From assembly GCA_026196445.1 (NCBI GenBank), contig JAPHTE010000231.1:1-27918 (forward strand): 27,918 nt of DNA. Direction: 5' to 3'. Shown one piece after another: positions 1 to 7,878 of this stretch. The position numbers and the translations under genes are program-made. The stretch's first letter is position 1, and each line of letters opens with the position of its first letter. A model generated the notes under the pieces. It had not been told where the DNA came from, searched no databases, and saw only the letters and a program-made list of their open reading frames with translations. Origin of the DNA: Lysobacterales bacterium. GTDB lineage: Bacteria; Pseudomonadota; Gammaproteobacteria; Xanthomonadales; SZUA-36.

Positions 1-185
1 CCCTGGACCAGCGGGGAATCGGGGTCAGGGCTGCCGTTCGGGCCGTGGCAGACGGCGCAGTTGGCCTGGAAGATTTCCTCGCCCCGGGACAGTTCATCTG
101 CGTGCGCCGTTGTGATAAGACCGCCTGCCACCCAGACGGCCAGGGTCAGTGTGGATGCTATTTGCCGGATTATACGTGGTTGCAT
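1..185 (-). CDS. c-type cytochrome, N-terminal part (cut by window edge)
   Basis: Reading the minus strand from an ATG at 185-183 gives 61 codons that run off the window edge. The start has an AAGGA ribosome binding site 8 bases upstream. The first 29 residues look like a Sec signal peptide: basic MQPRIIRQ, a hydrophobic core, and a cleavage-like AHA before DEL. A heme c attachment motif CAVCH follows at residues 43-47, preceded by RGEEIFQANC as in small monoheme cytochromes c. It should therefore be an exported (periplasmic or membrane-attached) electron carrier or the cytochrome domain of a larger periplasmic enzyme. The methionine axial ligand and the rest of the protein lie outside the window, so the subclass cannot be assigned. 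Confidence 0.85.
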   Translation of the reverse strand, partial: MQPRIIRQIASTLTLAVWVAGGLITTAHADELSRGEEIFQANCAVCHGPNGSPDPDSPLVQ

Positions 186-352
186 TGTGATTCCTTCATA
201 TTGACGGTATATCAGACAGGTTGTCCTGGCACACAAAATTCAATTCTTCAGTTGATAACCTGTAGTTTAACGATTTCACCTTTCAGCAAGCTGAAGATTC
301 ACTCGATTGAAGCCCTAATCCGGTTTTCGTGATTGATTGCATCAGGTTGCAG

Positions 353-1051
353 CTAATCCCCGGTCCCGGCGGGTGCACGCAGGTCTTCGATGATTACCCC
401 GGAGTCTTCGATTTCCCGATCGTGGGACAACTCACGCCACGGCTCTTCGAGTGCCGCTGCGTACCAGCCTTGCATTGGCTTGAGTTCAAACAGGCGTTGC
501 ACGTAGGCCATGGCGGACGGACTCATCGGTAGCTGGTAGGTTTGGACACGAAAGGCCACCGGGGCAAAAAAAGCATCGGCCGCACTGAAGGCCTGTCCTG
601 CCACGAATGGTCCGCCAAACCGGTCCAGACCTTCGTTCCAAAGCTCATCCATCCTGTCCAGGTCATGTTGCAATGCAGGGGATATGGCGTGTTTTTGCAC
701 CCGTATGGCACAACAAAGCGGGCACTCGTTCCGCAGTGCTGAAAAGCCCGCGTGCATTTCCGCAGCGGCACAACGAGCCCAGGCGCGTGCATCGGCATCT
801 TGTGGCCAGACAGCGGGATAGTCTTCCGCCAGGTACTCGGTGATCGCCAATGACTCCCAGATTACACGTCCGTCATCGTGCAGGCAGGGTACCCGGCCGT
901 TGGGACTGAATTCACGGTATTCATCCCAGCAACCACCCTCGATCAGGGGCCTGATTTGCTCCGTAAACGGGATCTCCAGCACCTGCATCAGCAGCCAGGG
1001 ACGCAGCGACCACGACGAGTAATTCTTGTTGGCTATATACAGTGTTTTCAC
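353..1051 (-). CDS. Glutathione S-transferase family protein
   Basis: A 232-residue protein with the two-domain length of cytosolic GSTs. The N-terminal thioredoxin-like part starts MKTLYIANKNYSSWSLRPWL, where the serine/tyrosine cluster sits at the usual glutathione-activating position. The segment NGRVPCLHDD matches the cis-proline loop and WESLAITEYLAE matches the conserved glutathione gamma-glutamyl-binding Ser region. The C-terminal half is helical as expected. The start codon is GTG at 1051 with only a weak GGAA-type ribosome site. It is transcribed divergently from the acetyl-CoA hydrolase fusion, and an FNR-like box lies between them. The substrate cannot be deduced; detoxification or maleylacetoacetate-type isomerase roles are both possible in this superfamily. 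Confidence 0.85.
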   Translation of the reverse strand: MKTLYIANKNYSSWSLRPWLLMQVLEIPFTEQIRPLIEGGCWDEYREFSPNGRVPCLHDDGRVIWESLAITEYLAEDYPAVWPQDADARAWARCAAAEMHAGFSALRNECPLCCAIRVQKHAISPALQHDLDRMDELWNEGLDRFGGPFVAGQAFSAADAFFAPVAFRVQTYQLPMSPSAMAYVQRLFELKPMQGWYAAALEEPWRELSHDREIEDSGVIIEDLRAPAGTGD

Positions 1052-1102
1052 GTTGGTTTTCCGGTTGCCTGGCGGTTTTAAACGGCAGTATATGCACGCC
1101 GA

Positions 1103-1116
1103 TTGATTGACGTCAA
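1103..1116. promoter_or_regulatory. FNR/ANR-like box (one mismatch)
   Basis: TTGATTGACGTCAA matches the FNR consensus TTGAT-N4-ATCAA at nine of ten defined positions. It also contains the perfect 12-bp palindrome ATTGACGTCAAT (1106-1117). It lies between the divergent GST gene (start 1051) and the acetyl-CoA hydrolase fusion (start 1214). On the minus strand a TAAAAC hexamer (1080-1075) falls where a -10 element would be if the box were centred near -41.5, so GST is the better-placed target. The palindrome could instead bind another regulator. Confidence 0.4.
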
Positions 1117-1213
1117 TTCAGCGCCTGGGCAAACGGCGTAAGCTTCCTTTCTTGCAATTTTTGCCGCTTGCAGAGCGTGTAAACGGTGATTGTCATAAGC
1201 ATGGAAAACAGTG

Positions 1214-3100
1214 ATGAGTGATTGGGAAAATATTTATAAAAACAAGTTGATATCGGCCCGAAAGGCGGTCTCAAGGGTCAAGAGTGGCCGGCGGGTTTTT
1301 ATCGGATCCGGTGCGGCTGAACCACAGGTGCTGGTCAAGGCCCTTGCCGAGCGTGGCGCCGAGCTGGCCGATACCCAGATTACCCATATCCTGACACTCG
1401 GAATCGCACCGTACGCCGATCCCAGGTTGAAAGATGGCTTCCGGCACAACGCGCTGTTTATCGGCCCCAATGTCAGGGACGCCGTGGCCGAGGGACGCGC
1501 CGATTTCACACCGGTATTCCTGTCCGAGGTCCCGGCCCTGTTTCGCCGGGGCAAGTTGCCCATCGACGTGGGACTGATCCAGGTATCTCCACCCGACAAG
1601 CATGGCTATTGCAGTTACGGGGTCAGCGTGGATGTGACCAAGGCGGGTGCGGAAAGCGCCCGCTACCTGGTGGCCGAGGTCAACCCGAACATGCCACGCA
1701 CGCTGGGAGACTGTTTCATCCACGTCAACCAGATCGACGCGCTGGTCGCCAGTGACGAACCCATCCTCGAAATTCCGGCGGGCGAGGTGGACGATGTTGC
1801 TCAACGTATCGGCCAGCACATCGCTGACATGATCCAGGATGGTTCCACCCTGCAACTGGGTATCGGTACGATCCCGGACGCCGTGCTGTCCTGTCTCGGC
1901 GACAAGAAGGACCTCGGCATCCACACCGAGATGTTCTCCGACGGAGTCATCGAACTGGTCGAGAAGGGCGTAATAAACGGGGTGAGAAAGAATATCCATC
2001 CCGGCAAGATCGTGGCCAGTTTTGTCATGGGTTCACGCCGCCTTTACGATTTCATCGACAACAACCCCATGTGCGAATTCCACCCGACCGAATTTACCAA
2101 CGACCCGTTCCGTATCGCACAGAACGACCGGGTTGTGGCTATCAACTCGGCCCTGCAGGTGGACCTGACCGGCCAGGTGTGCGCGGATTCACTCGGCACC
2201 TACTTCTACAGCGGTATCGGCGGCCAGGTCGATTTCATCCGTGGCGCTTCCCGTTCACACGAGGGCAGGCCGATCATCGCGTTGCCGGCCACCGCCAAGG
2301 ATGGCGCGGTTTCACGGATCTCGGCGACCATGTCACCCGGCGCCGGCGTGGTCACCAGCCGGGGGGATGTGCACTACGTGGTCACGGAATTTGGTGTTGC
2401 CGACCTGCACGGCAAAACCATGCGCGAACGCGCCCTGGCACTGATCCACATCGCACACCCGGATCACCGTGACAAGCTGATGGAAGAAGCACGTGAGCGA
2501 AAACTGGTCTACAGCGACCAGGTTGCAGTGTTCGGGCTTAGCGACCTCGACCGGAAGGTTTACGAGCGGAGGTTCACCAGTGACACCGGCGCCAGAGTAC
2601 ATATGCGACCGATCAGACCGACCGACGAGGACATGGTCCGGGACCTCTTCTACCAATGTTCCGAATCGACCCTGTACCACCGCTTCTTCACCAAGATGAA
2701 GTCCATGCCACACCGTAAGCTGACCAAGTTCGTCAATCTCGACTACGTCAACTCCATGGCCCTGGTCAGTGTCGTGAAAGAGGACGAACGCGAGATGATC
2801 GTCGCGGTCGGCCGATATTCAATCAACAAGTCGACCAACGCCGCTGAAGTGGCATTTATCGTGCGTGATGACTGGCAGGAACAGGGCCTCGGCATCGCCA
2901 TGTTCAATCAACTCCTGAAAGCGGCGCGCAAGCGCGGTATCGCGAAGTTTACCGCCGACGTTTTGCAGGATAACGCGAGGATGATGCATATCTTCCACAA
3001 GTGCGCCCCGAATCCGATTGAAAGCACATTGGAATCAGGCATATATCACCTGTCGTTCAGTATCTTGCCGGGTGACGAAAAAGCACGGAACCCGGTTTAG
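1214..3100 (+). CDS. Acetyl-CoA hydrolase/CoA-transferase fused to a Pat-like GNAT acetyltransferase domain
   Basis: A 628-residue two-part protein. Residues about 1-430 are an acetyl-CoA hydrolase/4-hydroxybutyrate CoA-transferase family (class I) module, with HTEMFSDG at 237-244 and SGIGGQVDF at 333-341. Family members move CoA between acetyl-CoA and short organic acids, or hydrolyse it. Residues about 460-615 are a GNAT domain: RFF near 490, an acetyl-CoA-binding QEQGLG loop at 555-560, and VLQDNARMM near 583-591. That pattern resembles the C-terminal acetyltransferase of Pat/YfiQ protein lysine acetyltransferases. An in-frame GTG lies one codon upstream at 1211; the ATG at 1214 is preferred because GGAA lies 7 bases ahead of it. 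A hairpin without a T-run overlaps the stop codon (3086-3106). The gene precedes the 2-oxoacid/tricarboxylate gene set. The carboxylic acid substrate is not determinable. Confidence 0.88.
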   Translation: MSDWENIYKNKLISARKAVSRVKSGRRVFIGSGAAEPQVLVKALAERGAELADTQITHILTLGIAPYADPRLKDGFRHNALFIGPNVRDAVAEGRADFTPVFLSEVPALFRRGKLPIDVGLIQVSPPDKHGYCSYGVSVDVTKAGAESARYLVAEVNPNMPRTLGDCFIHVNQIDALVASDEPILEIPAGEVDDVAQRIGQHIADMIQDGSTLQLGIGTIPDAVLSCLGDKKDLGIHTEMFSDGVIELVEKGVINGVRKNIHPGKIVASFVMGSRRLYDFIDNNPMCEFHPTEFTNDPFRIAQNDRVVAINSALQVDLTGQVCADSLGTYFYSGIGGQVDFIRGASRSHEGRPIIALPATAKDGAVSRISATMSPGAGVVTSRGDVHYVVTEFGVADLHGKTMRERALALIHIAHPDHRDKLMEEARERKLVYSDQVAVFGLSDLDRKVYERRFTSDTGARVHMRPIRPTDEDMVRDLFYQCSESTLYHRFFTKMKSMPHRKLTKFVNLDYVNSMALVSVVKEDEREMIVAVGRYSINKSTNAAEVAFIVRDDWQEQGLGIAMFNQLLKAARKRGIAKFTADVLQDNARMMHIFHKCAPNPIESTLESGIYHLSFSILPGDEKARNPV

Positions 3101-3144
3101 GTTCCGCTACCCCAGTTACTGACACTGCATTAAGTGCAAGGTAC

Positions 3145-3186
3145 TTGATCATAGTCAATTACGTATTCCCGTGAGGGGCGTAAATT
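3145..3186 (+). promoter_or_regulatory. Candidate FNR class II promoter for the 3323-12772 gene set
   Basis: TTGATCATAGTCAA at 3145-3158 matches the FNR/ANR consensus at nine of ten positions. If its centre (3151.5) were at -41.5, transcription would start at about 3193 and the -10 hexamer would fall at 3181-3186, exactly where TAAATT (four of six matches to TATAAT) occurs. This is the geometry of a class II FNR-activated promoter. The resulting leader to the ATG at 3323 would be about 130 bases. The spacing agreement is seen in the sequence; regulation by FNR is inferred. Confidence 0.5.
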
Positions 3187-3322
3187 CTCCTTCGAGGGCT
3201 CACTTTTTGGGAATGGGCCTTTTTCTTCCTCTGCCATTTGCCCCCGATTCCGGGCTCAGGTGGCACCACCCCGCCGTTCTTGTTGGCGTCAACGGGTACG
3301 GCACACGAAGGAGATTTGCCAA

Positions 3323-4444
3323 ATGGGCAGCAAGTACAAGATCGCATGGTTACCCGGTGATGGTGTTGGCGTTGAGGTCATGGAGGCGGCACGCATCGTG
3401 CTCGACCGCGTGGGTCTCGATGCGGAATACGTGCATGGTGACATCGGTTGGGAATTCTGGTGTAGCGAGGGTGATGCTTTCCCACAGCGCACCATTGACT
3501 TGCTGAATAACGTGGACGCCGCCATGTTCGGCGCGATCACGTCCAAACCGGTCAAGGAAGCCGAAAAAGAACTGGTGCCTGAATTGCAGGGCAAGGGAAT
3601 GGTCTACCGCTCGCCCATCGTGCGTATGCGGCAACTGTTCGACCTCTACACCTGCCTGCGGCCCTGCAAGGCGTATCCCAATAATCCGTTGAACCACAAG
3701 GAAGGACTCGATCTCGTCATCTTCCGTGAGAATACCGAGGATCTGTACGCCGGTGTCGAATTCAACCCGGTTCCGCAAAAAATGCACGAAACGCTGGTTG
3801 AATTGGCGCCCGCATTCAAGGCCTTCGAGCACCTGCAAGGTGACGAATACGCCGTGTCCTGCAAGATCAATACCAAAAAAGGCTCCGAGCGGATCATCCG
3901 CGAGGCGTTCGAGTTTGCAAGGAAGTTCGATCGCAAGAAAGTCACCGTCGTACACAAGGCCAACGTGGTACGCGCCACCGACGGCCTGTTCCTGGAAACG
4001 GCGCGCGAGGTGGCGAAGGACTACCCCGAAATCTACATGGACGACGCCAATATCGACGCCATCACCATGTGGCTGCTTAAAAACCCGTTCAACTACGATG
4101 TGCTGGTCGCGCCCAACCTGTACGGAGATGTCGTATCCGACCTCTGTGCGCAGATGGTCGGCGGCCTGGGTTTTGGCTGCTCCGGCAATATCGGTGAAAA
4201 ACTGGCCGTGTTCGAGCCGACCCACGGTTCGGCGCCGAAGTATTCCGGCATGTACAAGGTCAACCCGATCGCCACCATCCTGACCGCCAAGATGATGCTC
4301 GACTGGCTGGGTGAAGCGGAAGCGGCACAAAGGATCGAGGACGCCGTGGCGGCGGTTATCGCCGAAGGCATGGTGCAAACCTACGACATGGGTGGTTCAG
4401 CCACCACGCTGGAGATGGCCGAAGCCATCGCCGGTAAACTTTAG
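3323..4444 (+). CDS. Isocitrate/isopropylmalate-type decarboxylating dehydrogenase, probably NADP-dependent
   Basis: A 373-residue beta-decarboxylating dehydrogenase. The ATG at 3323 is chosen because AAGGAG lies 9 bases upstream; an open frame extends 63 bases further up without a ribosome site. Visible features are the GDGVG start, YRSPIVRMR at 95-103 (substrate loop with R103), R113, the FRENTEDLYAG segment with R135 and Y142, K212, the metal-binding region LYGDVVSD with D269 and D273, and HGSAPKY at 301-307. Lys306-Tyr307 correspond to Lys344-Tyr345 of E. coli Icd, which favour NADP over NAD. The serine matching Icd Ser113 is present (S97), but the Asn115 position, which contacts the substrate carboxylate, is Ile99. 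It could thus act on isocitrate, 3-methylmalate or a homologue. It begins the gene set and ends 12 bases before the lyase gene. Confidence 0.9.
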   Translation: MGSKYKIAWLPGDGVGVEVMEAARIVLDRVGLDAEYVHGDIGWEFWCSEGDAFPQRTIDLLNNVDAAMFGAITSKPVKEAEKELVPELQGKGMVYRSPIVRMRQLFDLYTCLRPCKAYPNNPLNHKEGLDLVIFRENTEDLYAGVEFNPVPQKMHETLVELAPAFKAFEHLQGDEYAVSCKINTKKGSERIIREAFEFARKFDRKKVTVVHKANVVRATDGLFLETAREVAKDYPEIYMDDANIDAITMWLLKNPFNYDVLVAPNLYGDVVSDLCAQMVGGLGFGCSGNIGEKLAVFEPTHGSAPKYSGMYKVNPIATILTAKMMLDWLGEAEAAQRIEDAVAAVIAEGMVQTYDMGGSATTLEMAEAIAGKL

Positions 4445-4456
4445 GGAGACGCTCCC
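4444..4456 (+). promoter_or_regulatory. Hairpin sequestering the lyase ribosome binding site
   Basis: GGGAG-ACG-CTCCC forms a 5-bp stem with a 3-base loop directly before the ATG at 4457. The left arm is the GGGAG ribosome binding site of the lyase gene, and the first G is the last base of the upstream TAG stop. Ribosomes terminating at 4442-4444 would melt the stem, so the arrangement suggests translational coupling of lyase to dehydrogenase. The hairpin is seen in the sequence; the coupling is inferred. Confidence 0.45.
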
Positions 4457-5368
4457 ATGAAACACATCGTCGTCCACGAAGTCGGCCCGCGTGACGGCTT
4501 GCAGATGGAGCGGCAGGTGGTGCCCATCGATACCAGGGAAGACTGGGTCCGCCGCGTGATGGATTCCGGCGTTGATATCGTCCAGGTTGGTTCATTCGTA
4601 CACCCGGTCAAGGTGCCGCAGATGGCGGACACCGATGAGCTGATCAAGCGGCTGGTGCATGACAAGCCGTCTGGTACTGTCATCGCAGGCCTGGCGTTGA
4701 ACGAACGCGGTCTGGACCGCGGCATGGAGTGCGGGGTGGAGATGTTCTGTCTCGGTGCCTCGGCGTCAGAGACCCACAGCATGAAGAACACCGGCATGGC
4801 CAGCATGGAAGCCACGCAGCGTATCGCTGCCTCGGGAAAACTGGCGCTCGAAGCGGGTAAGAAGGTGCAGGTTTCGGTGCAATCCGCCTTTGGCTGTGGA
4901 TTCGAAGGCCCGATTGCCGAGGAACGCGTGCTGGAGATGGCCCGCGCCTACGCCGAGGCTGGTCTATACAATATCTCGCTGGCAGATACCGCCGGACACG
5001 CCCATCCCGAGCAGGTGGAGCGATTGTTTGGCGCGGTGTTGGCGCTGGATTCCAACATCGAGTGCACCTGCCACTTCCACAATACCTACGGACTTGGCAT
5101 GGCGAATATCTTCGCCGCGCTGAGGGCCGGTGTGACCTCGTTCGAGACTTCGTTCGCCGGACTCGGCGGTTGCCCGTTTACCAAGGTTGCAGCCGGTAAT
5201 GTGGCGACCGAGGACTTCGTCAATGCCCTGCAGTTGCAGGGTGTGCGCGAAGACATCCGGCTCGAAGGGCTGATCGGCGTGGCCAACGACGTGGCGGGCT
5301 TTTTTGAACGTGAGATGCCCGGATGTGTCTACAAGACCGGCACGATAAAAAGGAAAGAATCAGCATGA
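4457..5368 (+). CDS. HMG-CoA lyase family protein (candidate citramalyl-CoA or citryl-CoA lyase)
   Basis: A 303-residue DRE-TIM metallolyase of the 3-hydroxy-3-methylglutaryl-CoA lyase family. It has VGPRDGLQ with R12 and D13, HFHNTYG with metal-ligand histidines H206 and H208, SLADTAG with D177, and GLGGCP with the active-site C239 followed by N248 and TED (251-253). The spacing matches human HMGCL (Cys266 to Asn275). One departure stands out: the glutamate equivalent to human Glu72 is Gln43 (VQVGSF instead of an ETTSF-type motif). Family enzymes cleave 3-hydroxyacyl-CoAs to acetyl-CoA plus a ketoacid. The Chloroflexus R-citramalyl-CoA lyase belongs here and is partnered by a class III CoA-transferase, as in this locus. 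The downstream transferase overlaps by ATGA. The true substrate is inferred, not shown. Confidence 0.9.
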   Translation: MKHIVVHEVGPRDGLQMERQVVPIDTREDWVRRVMDSGVDIVQVGSFVHPVKVPQMADTDELIKRLVHDKPSGTVIAGLALNERGLDRGMECGVEMFCLGASASETHSMKNTGMASMEATQRIAASGKLALEAGKKVQVSVQSAFGCGFEGPIAEERVLEMARAYAEAGLYNISLADTAGHAHPEQVERLFGAVLALDSNIECTCHFHNTYGLGMANIFAALRAGVTSFETSFAGLGGCPFTKVAAGNVATEDFVNALQLQGVREDIRLEGLIGVANDVAGFFEREMPGCVYKTGTIKRKESA

Positions 5369-6564
5369 GCGCGCAAATTTTGCAAGGCGTGAGGGTACTG
5401 GACCTGACCAACGTGCTGGCAGGACCGTTCGCGACGCTGCACCTGGCGTTGATGGGCGCCGAGGTCATTAAGATCGAACGACCCGGCAGCGGCGACCTGG
5501 CGCGCCAACTGGGCACCCTGGTCGAGTTCAACCAGCAGGGCATGGGTACCAGTTTCCTGGCACAGAACGCCAACAAGAAGTCGGTCACGCTCAATACCAA
5601 GTCACCCGAAGGCAAGGAAATCTTCAAAAAACTGGCCGCAGACGCGGACGTACTGGTCGAGAACTTCCGGCCGGGAGTCATGGACCGGTTGGGCCTCGGT
5701 TACGACGTACTGAAGGAAATCAATCCCAAGCTGGTTTATTGCGCCATCTCGGGTTTTGGCCAGACCGGACCCGACGCCAAAAAACCGGCCTATGACCAGA
5801 TCATCCAGGGGCTTTCCGGCGAGATGGCGGTCAATGGCGACGAGCGTCTGAACCCCTTGCGGGCCGGCTTCCCGGTCTGTGATACGGTTGGTGGCCTGAA
5901 CGCTGCTTTTGCCATCATGGCGGCCTTGTATCATTGTGAGCGCACCGGTGAAGGCCAGTTCATCGACATCGCGATGCTGGACTCCATCATGCCCCTGATG
6001 GGCTGGGTGGCTGCCAACCTGCTGATGGCTGGGCGCGAACCGGTGCCGATGGGTAACGATAATTTCACCGCGGCGCCATCCGGGGTGTTCCGTACTGCTG
6101 ACGGCTACATCAACATCGCGGCCAACAAGCAGGAACAGTGGGAGTCCGTCTGCGACATACTCGGCGTGCCCGAACTGAAGACCGATGAGCGCTTCGAGAA
6201 ACGTGATACCCGCAAGCATAATCGCAAGCAACTGACCCCGTTGCTGGAAGCAAAGCTGACACAGCGCGGCACCAAGGAATGGGTGGAACTGCTCAACGCG
6301 CACGGTGTGCCCAGTGGTGCGATCCTGAGCCTGGCCGAAGCCCTGGCGCAACCGCAGGTCAAGCACCGCGAGACGCTAAAGGATGTGGAAGTCGAGGGCA
6401 TCGGTTCCATCCCGTTGTTCAACCTTACAGCCAAGTTCAGTGCCACACCCGGTGATATAACTGCGCCGCCGCCACGGTTGTCGGCGCACACCGAAGAGGT
6501 TCTGGCAGGTATTGGAATGACAGCAGATGAAGTGGCCGAACTGAAGGCCAATAACGTCATCTGA
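5365..6564 (+). CDS. Class III (CaiB/BaiF, Frc-type) CoA-transferase
   Basis: A 399-residue family III CoA-transferase. The ATG at 5365 overlaps the lyase stop as ATGA and has AGGAAA about 8 bases upstream; an open frame continues further up inside the lyase gene but lacks a site. Typical features are VLDLTNVLAGPFA near 11-23, the VENFRPGVMDRLGLGY segment near 98-113, the glycine-rich GFGQTGP loop, and IAMLD with the expected catalytic aspartate D206, which forms the aspartyl-CoA anhydride intermediate in this family. Family members exchange CoA between acyl-CoAs such as succinyl-CoA and acids such as citramalate, mesaconate or oxalate. Translational coupling to the lyase suggests that it loads or unloads CoA on the lyase substrate, for example succinyl-CoA:citramalate or a citrate equivalent. 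Confidence 0.9.
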   Translation: MSAQILQGVRVLDLTNVLAGPFATLHLALMGAEVIKIERPGSGDLARQLGTLVEFNQQGMGTSFLAQNANKKSVTLNTKSPEGKEIFKKLAADADVLVENFRPGVMDRLGLGYDVLKEINPKLVYCAISGFGQTGPDAKKPAYDQIIQGLSGEMAVNGDERLNPLRAGFPVCDTVGGLNAAFAIMAALYHCERTGEGQFIDIAMLDSIMPLMGWVAANLLMAGREPVPMGNDNFTAAPSGVFRTADGYINIAANKQEQWESVCDILGVPELKTDERFEKRDTRKHNRKQLTPLLEAKLTQRGTKEWVELLNAHGVPSGAILSLAEALAQPQVKHRETLKDVEVEGIGSIPLFNLTAKFSATPGDITAPPPRLSAHTEEVLAGIGMTADEVAELKANNVI

Positions 6565-6587
6565 GTGAATACTACAAGGAAATCGAT

Positions 6588-7877
6588 ATGGCTATGACCT
6601 ATGTACAGAAACTGCTCGCCAAGGCTTGCGGGCAGGCCACGGTCGAGGCAGGTGATATTCTCGAGCTACCCGTGCACCTGGCGATGTCGCACGAAAACGC
6701 CGCGCTGGTGATCAACCAATTCAACGAAATCTTCAAGGGCACCGGGCGTGAGCCCAGGGTCTGGGATCCGGAAAGCATTGCGATCATCTTCGACCATCGT
6801 GTACCCCCCGAGTCCTCAAAAACGGCGACCAACCATAAGAAGACGCGTGAATTCGTTGCCACACAGGGCATCACGAAGTTTCATGACGTGCGTGGTGACG
6901 TGGGCGGGATCTGCCACCAGATTCTTCCCGAAAACGGTTATGTGCGGCCCGGACAAGTACTGGTCGGCACCGATAGCCATACCACCACGCACGGTGCGCT
7001 AGGTGCATTTGCATTCGGCATCGGCGCTACCGAAATGGCGGCGGTCTGGGCGTTGGGCAGCATCATGAACATCGAAGTGCCGGGCACCATCAAGGTCGTG
7101 GTTAATGGAAAATTCCCGGAAGGTGTGTATGCCAAGGACCTGATCCTGAACGTGATCGGCCTGCTCAGCGCCGAGGGCGCCAACTTCAAGGTCATCGAGT
7201 TTCACGGAGAAGCTATCAGCAATTTACCGACCTCGGGCCGGTTGGTGCTGTGCAACATGGCAGTGGAGGCCGGCGCGACTGCAGGCGTGGTGCCGCCAGA
7301 TGAAGAAACGGTTCGCTACCTGCGAAATGAGGCCGGTGTCGAGGATGATCTCGACCTGTTTTCACCGGACGCCGATGCCACCTACGACCAGGTAGTCGAA
7401 ATTGATGCTGGTAAACTTGACCCACAGATAGCCTGTCCGCATACCGTTGACAACATCGAGTCGATTGGTGGTGTGGAAGGCAAGAGGATCAACCAGATCG
7501 TTGTAGGTTCATGCACCAGCGGCCGTCTCGATGATCTCGAGATCGTGGCGAAAATCCTGAAGGGTAAGCAGGTAGCGGATGGCACCCGCATGCTTGTATT
7601 CCCCGCCTCGTGGAGAATTTACACCCAGGCGATGGAAGCCGGTTACCTGGCTGACCTGATCAAGGCGGGCGCGGTGGTGTGCAACCCCGGTTGTGGACCT
7701 TGCCTCGGCATCCACCAGGGGGCGTTAGGTGACGGTGAAGTTGCACTTGCTACTACGAATCGCAACTTCAAGGGCCGCATGGGTAACCCCGGCGCTGATG
7801 TGTTCCTGTGCTCTCCGGCAGTGGCTGCCGCCAGCGCACTGACCGGTGTGATTACCGACCCCAGGGAGGTAAATTGA
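6588..7877 (+). CDS. Aconitase/3-isopropylmalate dehydratase-type hydrolyase, large subunit
   Basis: A 429-residue LeuC/HacA-type large subunit, the length of the split two-subunit (archaeal-like) dehydratases. Motifs are FDHRVPP near 68-74, GTDSHTTTHG near 127-136, GSCTSGR with C309, and NPGCGPC with C369 and C372, the three expected ligands of a [4Fe-4S] cluster; NRNFKGRMG follows at 391-399. AAGGA lies 7 bases before the ATG. The enzyme should isomerise a 2-hydroxy-tri/dicarboxylic acid via an alkene intermediate (citrate/isocitrate, citramalate/3-methylmalate, homocitrate or 2-isopropylmalate). The small subunit follows after 1 base. With no LeuA-type synthase but an HMGL-type lyase alongside, ordinary leucine synthesis is not the best reading. 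Confidence 0.92.
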   Translation: MAMTYVQKLLAKACGQATVEAGDILELPVHLAMSHENAALVINQFNEIFKGTGREPRVWDPESIAIIFDHRVPPESSKTATNHKKTREFVATQGITKFHDVRGDVGGICHQILPENGYVRPGQVLVGTDSHTTTHGALGAFAFGIGATEMAAVWALGSIMNIEVPGTIKVVVNGKFPEGVYAKDLILNVIGLLSAEGANFKVIEFHGEAISNLPTSGRLVLCNMAVEAGATAGVVPPDEETVRYLRNEAGVEDDLDLFSPDADATYDQVVEIDAGKLDPQIACPHTVDNIESIGGVEGKRINQIVVGSCTSGRLDDLEIVAKILKGKQVADGTRMLVFPASWRIYTQAMEAGYLADLIKAGAVVCNPGCGPCLGIHQGALGDGEVALATTNRNFKGRMGNPGADVFLCSPAVAAASALTGVITDPREVN

Positions 7878-7878
7878 A

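Noticed and set aside
1201..1221. Six-codon upstream frame (ATG at 1201 to TGA at 1221) overlapping the acetyl-CoA hydrolase start
   Set aside because: Too short, without a ribosome site of its own; likely chance.
1271..1999. 242-codon minus-strand open frame opposite the acetyl-CoA hydrolase (likewise 3350-4378 opposite the dehydrogenase and 10380-11654 opposite the alpha subunit)
   Set aside because: Antisense shadows of well-conserved genes; no recognisable domain and no independent ribosome site.
3086..3106. Hairpin CGGAACC/GGTTCCG at the end of the acetyl-CoA hydrolase gene as a terminator
   Set aside because: The stem is real but no T-run follows; it was kept only as a note in the gene entry.
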